In this document: in pieces, positions 50,609 through 60,277 of the stretch
How positions within the stretch are numbered: the stretch's first letter is position 1
Layout: the number at the start of each line of letters is the position of its first letter
Assembly: GCA_016713115.1 (NCBI GenBank)
Contig: JADJPU010000001.1
Location: 2,108,001 to 2,172,000, forward strand
Source: Cellvibrionales bacterium
GTDB lineage: Bacteria > Pseudomonadota > Gammaproteobacteria > Pseudomonadales > UBA7239
Direction: 5' to 3'
Length of the DNA: 64,000 nt
Notes under the pieces: model-generated
What the model saw: the letters and a program-made list of their open reading frames with translations, nothing else
What the model was told of the DNA's origin: nothing
Databases searched by the model: none
Translations under genes and position numbers: made by a program

Positions 50609-51826
50609 GTGACATCCCCCAAAGTAATTGATTTTTCTGCCTTTCCTGACGCACACGGCCACTTTGGTCGCTACGGCGGTCAGTTTGTTTCTGAAACCCT
50701 GATGGCCGCGGTGAGCGAGCTGGAGCAGAGCTACGCGCGCTTGCGCGAAGACCCTGAGTTTCAAGCCGAATTTGATCACGACATGGCGCATTACGTCGGC
50801 CGTCCATCGCCGCTGTATTTCGCTGAGCGCTGGAGCCGCGAGCTGGGTGGCGCGCGCATTTTTCTCAAGCGCGAAGATTTGAACCACACCGGCGCGCACA
50901 AGATCAACAACACCATCGGTCAGGCGCTGCTGGCGAAACGCTCTGGCAAGACGCGCATCATCGCGGAAACTGGCGCGGGGCAGCACGGCGTGGCCACGGC
51001 CACGGTGGCGGCGCGCTTGGGCATGGAGTGCGTGGTGTACATGGGCGAGGACGACATCAAGCGTCAAACCCTGAATGTGTACCGCATGAAATTGCTGGGT
51101 GCGACCGTGAAATCCGTCACCTCCGGTTCGCGCACTCTGAAAGATGCGCTGAACGAAGCGATGCGCGATTGGGTCACCAATGTCGATAACACCTTTTACA
51201 TCATTGGCACCGCAGCGGGTCCACACCCTTATCCGATGCTGGTGCGCGATTTTCAATCCATCATCGGCCGTGAAGCGCGCCGCCAATGCTTAGAGCAAAC
51301 CGGCAAATTGCCGAATGCGGTAGTGGCTTGCGTGGGCGGCGGCTCCAATGCCATTGGCCTGTTTCATCCATTTTTGGCGGATGAAAGCGTGGCGATGTAC
51401 GGCGTGGAGGCGGGCGGTGACGGCATAGAAACCGGTCGTCATGCGGCGACTTTATCGGCAGGGCATCCGGGTGTGTTGCACGGCAATCGCACTTATTTAA
51501 TCGACGATGCCGACGGCCAAATTATCGACACACACTCCGTTTCTGCGGGGCTGGATTATCCGGGCGTAGGCCCTGAGCATTCGTGGCTGAAAGATATTGG
51601 TCGCGCGCAGTATGTGGCGATCAACGACGACGAAGCGCTAGCGGGTTTTCGCAAACTCACGCTGGTGGAAGGCATCATGCCGGCGCTGGAATCCAGCCAT
51701 GCGGTTGCGTACGCCGAAAAACTGGCGCGCACGATGACACCGGATGATGTGATTGTCGTCTGCCTGTCTGGTCGCGGTGACAAAGATATTCACACCATTG
51801 CCGCCATCGACGGCATCAAAGTTTGA
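50609..51826 (+). CDS. trpB: Tryptophan synthase beta chain
   Basis: 405 residues from GTG at 50609 with CGGAG ten bases before. The PLP lysine is in KREDLNHTGAHKINN, ETGAGQHG is the substrate carboxylate loop, and GGGSNAIG binds the PLP phosphate. HAVAYAEKLA and LSGRGDKDI close it as usual. It joins indole and serine. trpF is 13 bases upstream. The alpha chain gene follows after 10 bases but carries an early stop. Confidence 0.97.
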   Translation: MTSPKVIDFSAFPDAHGHFGRYGGQFVSETLMAAVSELEQSYARLREDPEFQAEFDHDMAHYVGRPSPLYFAERWSRELGGARIFLKREDLNHTGAHKINNTIGQALLAKRSGKTRIIAETGAGQHGVATATVAARLGMECVVYMGEDDIKRQTLNVYRMKLLGATVKSVTSGSRTLKDALNEAMRDWVTNVDNTFYIIGTAAGPHPYPMLVRDFQSIIGREARRQCLEQTGKLPNAVVACVGGGSNAIGLFHPFLADESVAMYGVEAGGDGIETGRHAATLSAGHPGVLHGNRTYLIDDADGQIIDTHSVSAGLDYPGVGPEHSWLKDIGRAQYVAINDDEALAGFRKLTLVEGIMPALESSHAVAYAEKLARTMTPDDVIVVCLSGRGDKDIHTIAAIDGIKV

Positions 51827-51890
51827 GGGCGCTGCTGTGAGTCGAATTGCGTCATGTATGTAACAACTGAAGGCCGCCAAGCGCAAGGCG

Positions 51891-52625
51891 TTGATTCCCT
51901 ATGTCGTCGCGGGTGATCCTGATGCGGCAACCACACTCGCTGCATTGCAGGCGATGGTAAAAGCGGGCGCAGATATTTTGGAAATCGGCGTGCCGTTTTC
52001 AGATCCGATGGCGGAAGGTCCCACCATTCAAAAAGGCCACGAGCGCGCGCTAGAAAGTGGTATGTCGCTGCGCAAAGTGTTGGAACTGGTGCAAACTTTT
52101 CGCAAAACGGATGACAAAACACCGATCGTGTTGATGGGTTATGCCAACCCGATTGAGCGCATGGGTTACAGCGCGTTTGCCGATGCAGCCAGTGCAGCGG
52201 GCGTAGACGGTTTGCTCACGGTGGATATTCCGCCGGAAGAAGCACATGAATTGAATGCAGAATTAAAGCGCGTAGGTATCGACAATATTTTCCTGTTGGC
52301 ACCGACGACGACGGATGCGCGCGCCAAGCAGATTTGTGAATTGGCCACCGGCTATTTGTATTACGTTTCGCTGAAAGGTGTAACGGGTGCGGGCAATCTC
52401 GACACTGCCGAAGTGCGCCAAAAATTAGCGCAATTTCGCGGCTACACCTCGCTGCCGCTGTGCGTGGGTTTTGGCATTAAAGATGCGGAGTCTGCGCGCG
52501 CGGTGTCTGAAACCGCCGATGGCGTGGTGGTGGGCAGCGTGTTGGTCAATGCGATGGCGGAATCTGGCGCGCAATCGGTGCCAGCGGTAGCGGCTATTAT
52601 TACAAACATTCGACAAGCTATTTAA
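51891..52625 (+). CDS. trpA: Tryptophan synthase alpha chain, early part interrupted by an in-frame stop
   Basis: The barrel is present from IPYVVAGDPDAATT on, with the catalytic glutamate and aspartate in LEIGVPFSDPMAEGPTIQ, and YYVSLKGVTGAG and VGFGIKD near the end. The natural start appears to be GTG at 51837: VSRIASC-M-stop-QLKAAKRKALIPY matches relatives codon for codon except that codons 8 and 9 read ATG TAA (TAA at 51861-51863). The first start after it is TTG at 51891, without a good ribosome site. The product would lack about 18 residues of the first helix. Either trpA is damaged or the base calls at 51858-51863 are wrong. Confidence 0.85.
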   Translation: MIPYVVAGDPDAATTLAALQAMVKAGADILEIGVPFSDPMAEGPTIQKGHERALESGMSLRKVLELVQTFRKTDDKTPIVLMGYANPIERMGYSAFADAASAAGVDGLLTVDIPPEEAHELNAELKRVGIDNIFLLAPTTTDARAKQICELATGYLYYVSLKGVTGAGNLDTAEVRQKLAQFRGYTSLPLCVGFGIKDAESARAVSETADGVVVGSVLVNAMAESGAQSVPAVAAIITNIRQAI

Positions 52626-52660
52626 TAATCAAGCGATTTAATAAAAAAAGGAGTGCGCTT

Positions 52661-53542
52661 ATGAGTTGGCTGGAAAAATTGGTGCCATCGGTTGTCCGCT
52701 CTGAAAAACGCCAGCAGGGCACGAGTGCTATTCCTGAAGGCTTGTGGAAAAAATGCCCGAAATGCGAAGCGGTGTTGTATCGCCCAGAGTTAGAGCGCTC
52801 GCTGGATGTATGCCCCAAGTGCGATCACCACATGCGCATCGGTGCGCGCACGCGCTTGGATTGGTTTTTGGATGAAAACGGCAGAGAAGAATTGGCAACG
52901 GAAGTGGAGCCGATTGATCGACTCAAATTCAAAGACATTAAAAAATACAAAGACCGCTTAACGGCAGCGCAAAAAGAAACCGGTGAAAAAGATGCACTGA
53001 TTGCCTTCAAAGGCACGGTGAATGGTTTGCCAGTGGTGGTGGCTGCGTTTGAATTTGCTTTTCACGGTGGCTCCATGGGCTATGCCGTGGGCGAGAAATT
53101 CACGCGCGCGGCGACCTTGGCCTTACAGGAAAAAATCCCATTTATTTGCTTTTCTGCCACCGGCGGCGCACGCATGCAGGAAGCTTTAATTTCCCTGATG
53201 CAGATGGCAAAAACCAGCGCGGTGATTGAGCGCATGAAGCAGCAGGGCGTGCCGTATATTTCGGTGATGACAGACCCAGTGTACGGCGGTGTGTCTGCCA
53301 GCTTGGCATTGCTGGGTGATCTCAATATTGCTGAACCCGGCGCGCGTGCAGGGTTTGCGGGCCCAGGCATCATCGAACAAACCATTCGCCAGAAATTGCC
53401 GAAAGGTTTTCAGCGCAGCGAGTTTTTGTTGGATCACGGCGCCATCGACATGATTGTGCATCGCAAAGACATGCGCGATAAATTGTCCAGCCTGCTGGCG
53501 CGCCTCACGCATCAAGCTGCTGTGGTCAGTGCCAGCGCGTGA
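52661..53542 (+). CDS. accD: Acetyl-CoA carboxylase carboxyltransferase subunit beta
   Basis: 293 residues. WKKCPKCEAVLYRPELER and VCPKCDHHMR form the four-cysteine zinc site. The carboxyltransferase core has YAVGEKFTRAAT, ATGGARMQEALISLMQMAKT and GGVSASLALLGD. It forms the carboxyltransferase with AccA, making malonyl-CoA. AAAAAGGAG gives a strong ribosome site. Its stop overlaps the GTG of folC by four bases. The trpA-accD-folC order is common in gammaproteobacteria. Confidence 0.97.
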   Translation: MSWLEKLVPSVVRSEKRQQGTSAIPEGLWKKCPKCEAVLYRPELERSLDVCPKCDHHMRIGARTRLDWFLDENGREELATEVEPIDRLKFKDIKKYKDRLTAAQKETGEKDALIAFKGTVNGLPVVVAAFEFAFHGGSMGYAVGEKFTRAATLALQEKIPFICFSATGGARMQEALISLMQMAKTSAVIERMKQQGVPYISVMTDPVYGGVSASLALLGDLNIAEPGARAGFAGPGIIEQTIRQKLPKGFQRSEFLLDHGAIDMIVHRKDMRDKLSSLLARLTHQAAVVSASA

Positions 53543-54810
53543 GCGCGCGTTTTTCTACCTTAGAGGCATGGTTGCAGTGGCAGGAAACACTGCATCCCTC
53601 GGTTATTGATCTCGGGCTTTCTCGTATTCGCCAAGTAGCCATTGCGCTATTTGGTGAAAATTTTCAAAAACAACAACCGCTAACCATTACTGTTGCCGGC
53701 ACCAATGGCAAAGGCTCCTGCGTCACAGTCTTGTCTGCTTTGCTGCACCGCTTGGGTAAACGTGTAGGCAGTTTTACGTCGCCGCATTTATTGCGCTACA
53801 ACGAGCGCATACGCATTGATGGTGCGGAAGTCAGCGATGCCGATTTATGTGAGGCTTTTTCTGCCATTGACACCGTGCGCGGCGAAATCAGCCTCACTTA
53901 TTTTGAATTCAATGCACTGGCAGCTTTTTGGCTGTTCAAAAAATACCGCGTCGATGTGCAGGTGTTGGAAGTGGGTTTGGGCGGTCGGTTGGATGCAGTC
54001 AATCTGCTGGATGCCGATGTTGCTGTTATCACCAATATTGCACTCGATCATGTGGATTGGCTGGGCGATACGCGCGAGAAAATTGGTGCAGAAAAGGCGG
54101 GTATTTTGCGCGCCAACGGCAAGCTGGTGTATGGCGAAGCGGATATGCCGAGCAGTATTCGTGAAATATGCAAGGAATTGCAGGTGGATGTGCGTCAGTT
54201 AGGCCGAGATTTTAGTGTCGCCATACAGGGAGAAGATTTTTGCTGGCGCGGTGTGAGTGCTGAAAAAAGTAGTGTATCGCTGACAATAAAATTACCCGCA
54301 CTTCCGTTGCCCAGTGTGGCCTGCGCTTTACAGGTGTTGGCTAATTTGGATTTGTGGGATGAGAAGGTTTTTTCTGAGGCGCTGCCGAGTCTTTCTCTGA
54401 TGGGGCGCATGGAAAAAATAAGCATAAATAATCAGCAATGGATATTTGATGTGGCGCATAACGCAGCCGGCGCCCAGTATTTAGCGCAGCGTTTACAGTG
54501 TGAAGGCGTTGCAGAAGTTGTTTTAGTTTTTTCTGCAATGACGGATAAAGATATTGCAGGTTTGCTTGTCGCATTAAAACCTGTTGCCGCGCAGTGTGTA
54601 TTATTTTCGCTGCAGGAGAATGCTAGGGCCGCTTCTATATCGCGGTTACACAATGCTGCCCTGGCTGCAGGGATCCATCCAGAGAAAATTGTTTGTGTGG
54701 ATAGCGCACAAACAGCAATTGCTTACACAGAAGGGCAATCCTCTGAAACGCCGATATTGGTGTGCGGGTCGTTTTTTACTGTCGCCGCATTAAGTGATGC
54801 TTTGCGATGA
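53539..54810 (+). CDS. folC: Dihydrofolate synthase / folylpolyglutamate synthase
   Basis: 423 residues from GTG at 53539, overlapping accD by four bases (GTGA). P-loop GTNGKGSCV near residue 52, then TSPHLLRYNERIRI and LEVGLGGRLDAVN, and ITNIALDHVDWLGDTREKIG with the metal-binding histidine. The C-terminal Mur-ligase domain has FDVAHNAAGAQYL. It adds glutamate to dihydropteroate and to folates. In relatives a SPOR protein, cvpA and purF follow; here a membrane glycosyltransferase-like gene follows with a four-base overlap. Confidence 0.96.
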   Translation: MSARFSTLEAWLQWQETLHPSVIDLGLSRIRQVAIALFGENFQKQQPLTITVAGTNGKGSCVTVLSALLHRLGKRVGSFTSPHLLRYNERIRIDGAEVSDADLCEAFSAIDTVRGEISLTYFEFNALAAFWLFKKYRVDVQVLEVGLGGRLDAVNLLDADVAVITNIALDHVDWLGDTREKIGAEKAGILRANGKLVYGEADMPSSIREICKELQVDVRQLGRDFSVAIQGEDFCWRGVSAEKSSVSLTIKLPALPLPSVACALQVLANLDLWDEKVFSEALPSLSLMGRMEKISINNQQWIFDVAHNAAGAQYLAQRLQCEGVAEVVLVFSAMTDKDIAGLLVALKPVAAQCVLFSLQENARAASISRLHNAALAAGIHPEKIVCVDSAQTAIAYTEGQSSETPILVCGSFFTVAALSDALR

Positions 54811-56356
54811 ATGACATCAATAAAAAAATAAGCAGAGCATGGCTGTTTTACATTCCGCCCTTTGCGGTGGGTTTGTATTTGTTGGCATTGTGTTTGTTCG
54901 TAATGTTTTCTCGCCTGACTTATCCCTACGAGTTGGAGTGGATGGAAGGCGCGATGTTTCAGGTGGTGATGCGTGTTGTCGATGGTTTGCCGATATACAC
55001 CACTCCCAGTATGGAATACGCGCCGCCGCTGTATGCGCCGCTGTATTTTTATGTGGCTGCTTTTGCAACAAAAATTATGGGAGAAGGATTGCCGGCACTG
55101 CGCTTGGTGTCGCTGCTGGCATCGCTGGGTGCGGTAGCGTGGGTAGGTTATGCCGTATGGTTGCTAACGCGCTCTCGGTTGTCAGTGTTGTTGGGTGTAT
55201 GCTGTTGGGCCGCGCTATTTTCCATGTCTGGCAGTTATTACGATGCGGCTCGAGTAGACAGCCTGTGGACTTTTTTCTTAATTGGTGCAGTTGTTCTATT
55301 AATTAGTTATTCGCTTAATAGGAAAAAAATTTTTCTGTGTTGCATGTTTCTGTTTTTATTGATGGCTGTTTTTACTAAACAAACAACGCTATCACTGCTG
55401 CCTTTTTTCTTTCTCGCCCTATGGTTGTTCTCAAGTTTTAGAATCGCATTTTTTCAGGCTTCATGTTGACTGTGCTAGTTTGCGCTGTGTTGGGCTGGCT
55501 GCAATGGCAAACTCAAGGCTTGTTTTTTTTCTATACGATGGAGATGGCGAGAGCGCACAAGTTTATTCAAGGTATTCCCAATAATTTTTTACTTGGTGAT
55601 ATGTTGACAGGTGTTCCCATTTATCTTGGTTTGTGTGGGTATTTTGTTTCTATCGGTGAAAAAAATCTTCGACGGCGCTGTGCGTGGTTGTCACTCTTTT
55701 CTGGTTTTTTTGTGATGACTTTGTTATCGCGTTGGTATTCTGGTGGTTGGATTAATGTATTGATTCCATTTCATCAGTTTATTGTTGTGTTGTCTGTAGT
55801 GGGCTTTGGTTTGCTGGTAAAAAAGCGTAGTGGTAAACAGGGTGATACATGGTTGGGTAATGTGGTATTAGGTTTGGTGAGTGTGTTGCTTACACTCAAT
55901 ATGGCGAGAGGATGGATCCGTCCTAATTATTTTTTACCAACCGAAGCGGATCGTGCTTGTGGTGATAGTGTGGTTGCTGTGTTGAAACAGGCGCAGGGAG
56001 ACCTTGTTTGTGTTTCTAAACACACCTATCTTGCTTTTCTAGCAGGTAAAAAAAGCTGCGCGCACGAAGCGTGGGGAATTGATGTAATGAACGGCAGCAG
56101 CCGTGAGTTTGCTAATCAATTAGAAAATGATGTAAAGCAGCAATTACTCAGCGGTCGCTACCAGTTACTGTTATTGGATAACGATAGGCAATTTGAGGGG
56201 TATGGCGTTTTATGGAGCCAACTACCCTATACCGCAATGGATGTTGATTGTTCCACCGATGCGTTCTTTCCTAAATTGTTGGGGCCTCGCCCCATGCACT
56301 GGTTGCGATATAACGGCAAAAGTATGGATGATCAGCGCACGAGAGAGAAAAATTAA
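54807..56356 (+). pseudogene. GT39-type membrane glycosyltransferase-like protein, split by a one-base frameshift
   Basis: The first frame (54807-55469) has 220 residues with several membrane helices and the opening YELEWMEGAMFQVVMR, an acidic loop typical of GT39/ArnT-like lipid-linked sugar transferases. It ends at a TGA just after AFFQASC. The second frame (55463-56356) continues with more helices and a C-terminal soluble part. One T added to the TTTTTT run at 55449-55454 joins the two, giving AFFSGFMLTV and a single protein of about 516 residues. It overlaps folC and folE by four bases each. The substrate is unknown. Confidence 0.8.
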
Positions 56357-56895
56357 TTGGTGGTCAGCGCTAAAAATTCAGAACGCGTAGCAGGGTTGCT
56401 TTGAAACACGCCCAGCATGGCTGAAGTTTTCATCACCGAGTTTTGCTTTTCTACGCCGCGCATCATCATGCACATATGGCGCGCTTCTACAACTACGGCA
56501 ACGCCGGCGGCATTGGTAACAGTTTGGATGGTGTTGGCGATTTGTTTGGTTAAGCCTTCTTGAATTTGTAAGCGGCGCGCATACATGTCCACGATGCGCG
56601 CAACTTTAGAAAGCCCTAGCACTTTGCCGGTTGGGATATAAGCCACATGGCATTTGCCGATAAAAGGCAGCAAGTGATGCTCGCACATCGAATATAGCTC
56701 GATATCTTTCACCAACACCATTTCGTTGCAATCGGATTCAAACAGCGCGCCGTTGATCACTTCATCCAAATTTTGGTGGTAGCCGCGTGTCAGAAATTGG
56801 AAGGCTTTCGCAGCGCGTTCAGGGGTGTCGCGCAGACCGTCGCGTTGTAGGTTTTCGCCAATCTCGGTGATGATTTTTGCAAAAGCGTCTTGCAT
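56353..56895 (-). CDS. folE: GTP cyclohydrolase I
   Basis: 180 residues. SMCEHHLLPFIGKCHVAYIP has the zinc cysteine and histidines, and VVVEARHMCMMMRGV the second zinc cysteine and the catalytic site. RRLQIQEGLTKQI replaces the common QERLT by QEGLT, a change at a position usually arginine. It makes dihydroneopterin triphosphate for folate. Convergent with the GT39 gene, overlapping by four bases. It diverges from prmB with 160 bases between starts. Confidence 0.95.
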   Translation of the reverse strand: MQDAFAKIITEIGENLQRDGLRDTPERAAKAFQFLTRGYHQNLDEVINGALFESDCNEMVLVKDIELYSMCEHHLLPFIGKCHVAYIPTGKVLGLSKVARIVDMYARRLQIQEGLTKQIANTIQTVTNAAGVAVVVEARHMCMMMRGVEKQNSVMKTSAMLGVFQSNPATRSEFLALTTN

Positions 56896-57055
56896 GGTAT
56901 TTCTCGGTGCTGAAACAGGCTGTCACAGTAAGCGAAGCTCGTGCTGGGGTAAAGTCTGGACAAGGCGCAAATTGTTGCCAATACGCGATAAAACTTGGGT
57001 ATTTGTAGGGTTTTCCAAGGGTAGAATGCAGGGTAATCCATTGAGGAAAACAGTA

Positions 57056-57964
57056 ATGATCTTGCAAGATTGGCTGCAAGCCACCGCTCAGCAAATTGAA
57101 CGCGCAGGCGTTTTTTTAGGGCACGGCACGGATAACAGCTGGGATGAGGCACTGCATTTAACACTGCCCTTGTTGGAAATTTCTTTTGATGCAAACCCAG
57201 AAGTTTTACAGCGGCAATTAACGGCTATTGAGCAGCAAAAATTGCAGCAGGCGCGTGAGCAGCGCATTGTTTGCCGCGTGCCGGTGCCGTATATCACTCA
57301 TCAAGCATGGTTTTGCGGTTTGCCGTTTTATGTAGATCGCCGCGTGCTGATTCCACGCTCTCCTTTGGGTGAATTGATTGAGGATGGTTTTTATCCGTGG
57401 CTGCAAAAAGAGCCCGTGCATATTTTGGATTTGTGTTGTGGTAGTGCTTGTATCGGCATTGCCTGCGCTTTGGCGTTTCCAGAAGCAGCGGTTGATGTGG
57501 CAGATATTTCTGTCGATGCACTGGCAGTTGCCGCTATCAATATTGCACAGCATCGTGTGCAGCAGCGCGTACAAGCAGTCGCATCAGATTTGTTCTCAGG
57601 ATTGCAGGGGCAGCGTTACGATTTAATTGTGTGCAACCCACCATATGTGGATACAGACGATATGAACAGTTTGCCGGATGAGTATCGCCATGAACCGGAG
57701 TTGGCTCTGGCATCGGGTGTGGATGGTTTGGATTTCACGCGCCGCTTATTGCGTGAAGCGCGCAATTTTTTAACAGAGGATGGCGTGTTGATTGTTGAAG
57801 TGGGCAACAGTGCAGCAGCGTTGGAAGCGGCATTTCCTAGCGTGCCGTTTACTTGGCTGGCCTTTGAGCGCGGCGGGGATGGTGTGTTTACGCTGACGGC
57901 AGCAGAGTTGCAGCAACACGCTGAAAGCTTTCATATAATGCCAAGCATCACGAGGAGCGAATAA
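57056..57964 (+). CDS. prmB: 50S ribosomal protein L3 glutamine methyltransferase PrmB
   Basis: 302 residues from ATG at 57056 (GAGGAAAA before it); longer upstream frames overlap folE's region. LPFYVDRRVLIPRSPLGELI precedes the SAM motif LDLCCGSACIGIA, then VCNPPYVD holds the NPPY catalytic motif, and EPELALASGVDGLDF is typical of PrmB. It methylates Gln150 of ribosomal protein L3. It overlaps aroC by one base (TAATG), so the two are coupled. Confidence 0.95.
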   Translation: MILQDWLQATAQQIERAGVFLGHGTDNSWDEALHLTLPLLEISFDANPEVLQRQLTAIEQQKLQQAREQRIVCRVPVPYITHQAWFCGLPFYVDRRVLIPRSPLGELIEDGFYPWLQKEPVHILDLCCGSACIGIACALAFPEAAVDVADISVDALAVAAINIAQHRVQQRVQAVASDLFSGLQGQRYDLIVCNPPYVDTDDMNSLPDEYRHEPELALASGVDGLDFTRRLLREARNFLTEDGVLIVEVGNSAAALEAAFPSVPFTWLAFERGGDGVFTLTAAELQQHAESFHIMPSITRSE

Positions 57965-59067
57965 TGTCTGGCAATAGCTTTGGAAAACTGTTCACCGTCA
58001 CTACCTTTGGTGAAAGCCATGGTTTGGCCTTGGGCTGTATTGTGGACGGCTGCCCGCCGGGTATGTCGCTTTGTGAAGAAGATTTGCAACGCGATTTAGA
58101 TCGCCGCAAGCCTGGCACCTCGCGCTACACCACGCAACGCAAAGAAGCAGACAGTGTCAAAATTTTATCGGGCGTGTTTGAAGGAAAAACCACGGGCACA
58201 CCGATTGGTTTGTTGATTGAAAACACCGATCAACGATCAAAAGATTACGGCAATATTCAGGATGTATTTCGCCCGGGTCACGCCGATTACACTTACACAC
58301 AAAAATACGGCTTTCGAGATTATCGCGGCGGCGGTCGCTCGTCTGCGCGTGAAACGGCCATGCGCGTTGCCGCAGGTGCGATTGCGAAAAAATACCTGCA
58401 AGAGCGTTTTGGGGTCACAGTACGCGGCTACCTCAGTCAACTGGGCGATATTGCTATTGATTTTAAAACTTGGGATTGCGTAGAACAGAATGCTTTTTTC
58501 TGTTCCGATGTAGAAAAAGTGCCTGCGCTTGAAAGTTACATGCAGCAGTTAATTAAAGACGGCGATTCCATCGGCGCAAAAATTTCTGTGGTGGCAGAAG
58601 GTTTGCCGCCGGGTTGGGGTGAGCCAATTTTTGATCGTCTGGATGCCGATATTGCCCACGCCATGATGAGTATTAACGCGGTAAAAGGCGTGGAAATTGG
58701 TGCGGGCTTTGCGGCAGTGGCACAGCGCGGTACCGAGCATCGCGATGAAATCACGCCGCAAGGTTTTTTATCCAATCACGCGGGCGGCATTCTCGGCGGT
58801 ATTTCCACGGGGCAAAATATTCTTGTGAATATTGCGCTGAAACCGACATCCAGTTTGCATGTGCCCGGCAGAACCGTGGATATACAAGGCAATGCCACGG
58901 AAGTGATCACCAAAGGTCGTCATGACCCCTGTGTGGGCATCCGCGCCACGCCGATAGCGGAAGCGATGCTGGCCTTGGTGTTGATGGATCACGCATTGCG
59001 TCATCGCGCGCAAAACGCCGATGTGGTAATGGCAACACCAATTATTCCCGCACGCGCACCGGAGTAA
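57964..59067 (+). CDS. aroC: Chorismate synthase
   Basis: 367 residues. TTFGESHGLALG is the family start, RRKPGTSRYTTQRKEAD and YRGGGRSSARETAMRVAAG the FMN and substrate loops, and HRDEITPQG and HDPCVGIRATPIAEAM the later motifs. It makes chorismate from EPSP using reduced FMN, supplying the trp genes and folate synthesis encoded nearby. It follows prmB with a one-base overlap. Confidence 0.97.
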   Translation: MSGNSFGKLFTVTTFGESHGLALGCIVDGCPPGMSLCEEDLQRDLDRRKPGTSRYTTQRKEADSVKILSGVFEGKTTGTPIGLLIENTDQRSKDYGNIQDVFRPGHADYTYTQKYGFRDYRGGGRSSARETAMRVAAGAIAKKYLQERFGVTVRGYLSQLGDIAIDFKTWDCVEQNAFFCSDVEKVPALESYMQQLIKDGDSIGAKISVVAEGLPPGWGEPIFDRLDADIAHAMMSINAVKGVEIGAGFAAVAQRGTEHRDEITPQGFLSNHAGGILGGISTGQNILVNIALKPTSSLHVPGRTVDIQGNATEVITKGRHDPCVGIRATPIAEAMLALVLMDHALRHRAQNADVVMATPIIPARAPE

Positions 59068-59071
59068 ACGC

Positions 59072-60277
59072 GTGCAGGGCAGTGTTTACTGGCGGCTGTC
59101 CGGTTTTTATTTTTTTTATTTTTCGGTATTGGGCACGATGGTGCCTTACTTTCCGTTGTATCTCAAAAGCCTGGGTTTAAGTGCTTGGCCGATTGGTTTT
59201 TTGATCGCTGTGATGGCTGGCACCAAAATTATTGCGCCCAATATTTGGGGATGGCTGGCCGATCATAGCGGTCAGCGTATGACGGTTATTCGTCTGGGTT
59301 GTTTGATGGCGGTTTTGCCTTTTTTGTTTTTGTGGCAACAGCAGCAGAGCCTCTGGATTTTGGCCGCTATCATTTTTTTATACAGCTTTTTTTGGAATGC
59401 GGTGTTGGCGCAGTTTGAAGCGGTTACCTTGTTGTATTTGCGTAAAACCCCCGAGCGTTATAGCCGTGTGCGCTTGTGGGGGTCGGCTGGTTTTATTGTG
59501 GCGGTAGCCGGTGCAGGCTGGTTGTTTGATCGCATCCCCATTTCTTTTTTTCCTGTTTTGGTAACGCTGGCGCTATTGGCAATTTTTGTCAGCAGTTGCT
59601 TGGTGAGTGACCCGGTGGAGCCGGATGTGGCGGCGCTGCCTGCACAAGCAAGCCCTTCTTTTTGGCAGCGGTTGCGCAATCCATCCATCGCACTATTTTT
59701 TTTCGTCTGTTTTTTGATGGTGCTGTCGCACGGTGCTTACTACACATTCTTTAGTTTGTTGATGGAGCAATTTCAGCGCAGTCTCACAGTGATTGGTTTG
59801 CTGTGGGGTTTAGGTGTAGTCGCAGAAATGATTTTGTTTTGGTACATGCATAAGCTGCTGCCTTTCTGGGGTGTGCGCAGTTTGTTGCTGATTTGTTTAG
59901 CTGCGACCACTGCGCGCTGGCTGTTGCTGGCGTTGTTTCCGCAATCCATGCCGATTATGTTGTTCGCGCAGTGTTTACATGCGCTGAGTTTTGCGGGTTT
60001 CCATGCAGGCGCAATTGAAACGGTGCGTCGCCTGTTTGCCATCCAACAATCTGGCAAAGCGCAGGCTTTTTACAGTGCGGTCGGCTACGGTGCAGGTAAT
60101 TCTTTGGGAGCCTTATTGAGTGGCGCGATTTGGCACTGGGGCTATGTCTGGCCCTTTGTGGTGTCGGCTCTGGTGTGTGCGCTGGCGTTTTTATTGGTGT
60201 GGCGTTATTTACCAGACGCTTTTTTTTCTGGCGTTGCCTCTACAGAAAATAATTTGCTGCGCACGCTGCGACGATAA
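59072..60277 (+). CDS. MFS transporter (HcaT/LacY-like)
   Basis: 401 residues from GTG at 59072, four bases after aroC. Twelve membrane helices are visible. The opening RLSGFYFFYFSVLGTMVPYFPLYL and WGWLADHSGQRM (the loop 2-3 motif) fit the MFS_1-like group that includes phenylpropionate transporters. The substrate is unknown; the same gene follows aroC in Pseudomonas. Its last 73 bases overlap the convergent regulator gene. Confidence 0.92.
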   Translation: MQGSVYWRLSGFYFFYFSVLGTMVPYFPLYLKSLGLSAWPIGFLIAVMAGTKIIAPNIWGWLADHSGQRMTVIRLGCLMAVLPFLFLWQQQQSLWILAAIIFLYSFFWNAVLAQFEAVTLLYLRKTPERYSRVRLWGSAGFIVAVAGAGWLFDRIPISFFPVLVTLALLAIFVSSCLVSDPVEPDVAALPAQASPSFWQRLRNPSIALFFFVCFLMVLSHGAYYTFFSLLMEQFQRSLTVIGLLWGLGVVAEMILFWYMHKLLPFWGVRSLLLICLAATTARWLLLALFPQSMPIMLFAQCLHALSFAGFHAGAIETVRRLFAIQQSGKAQAFYSAVGYGAGNSLGALLSGAIWHWGYVWPFVVSALVCALAFLLVWRYLPDAFFSGVASTENNLLRTLRR

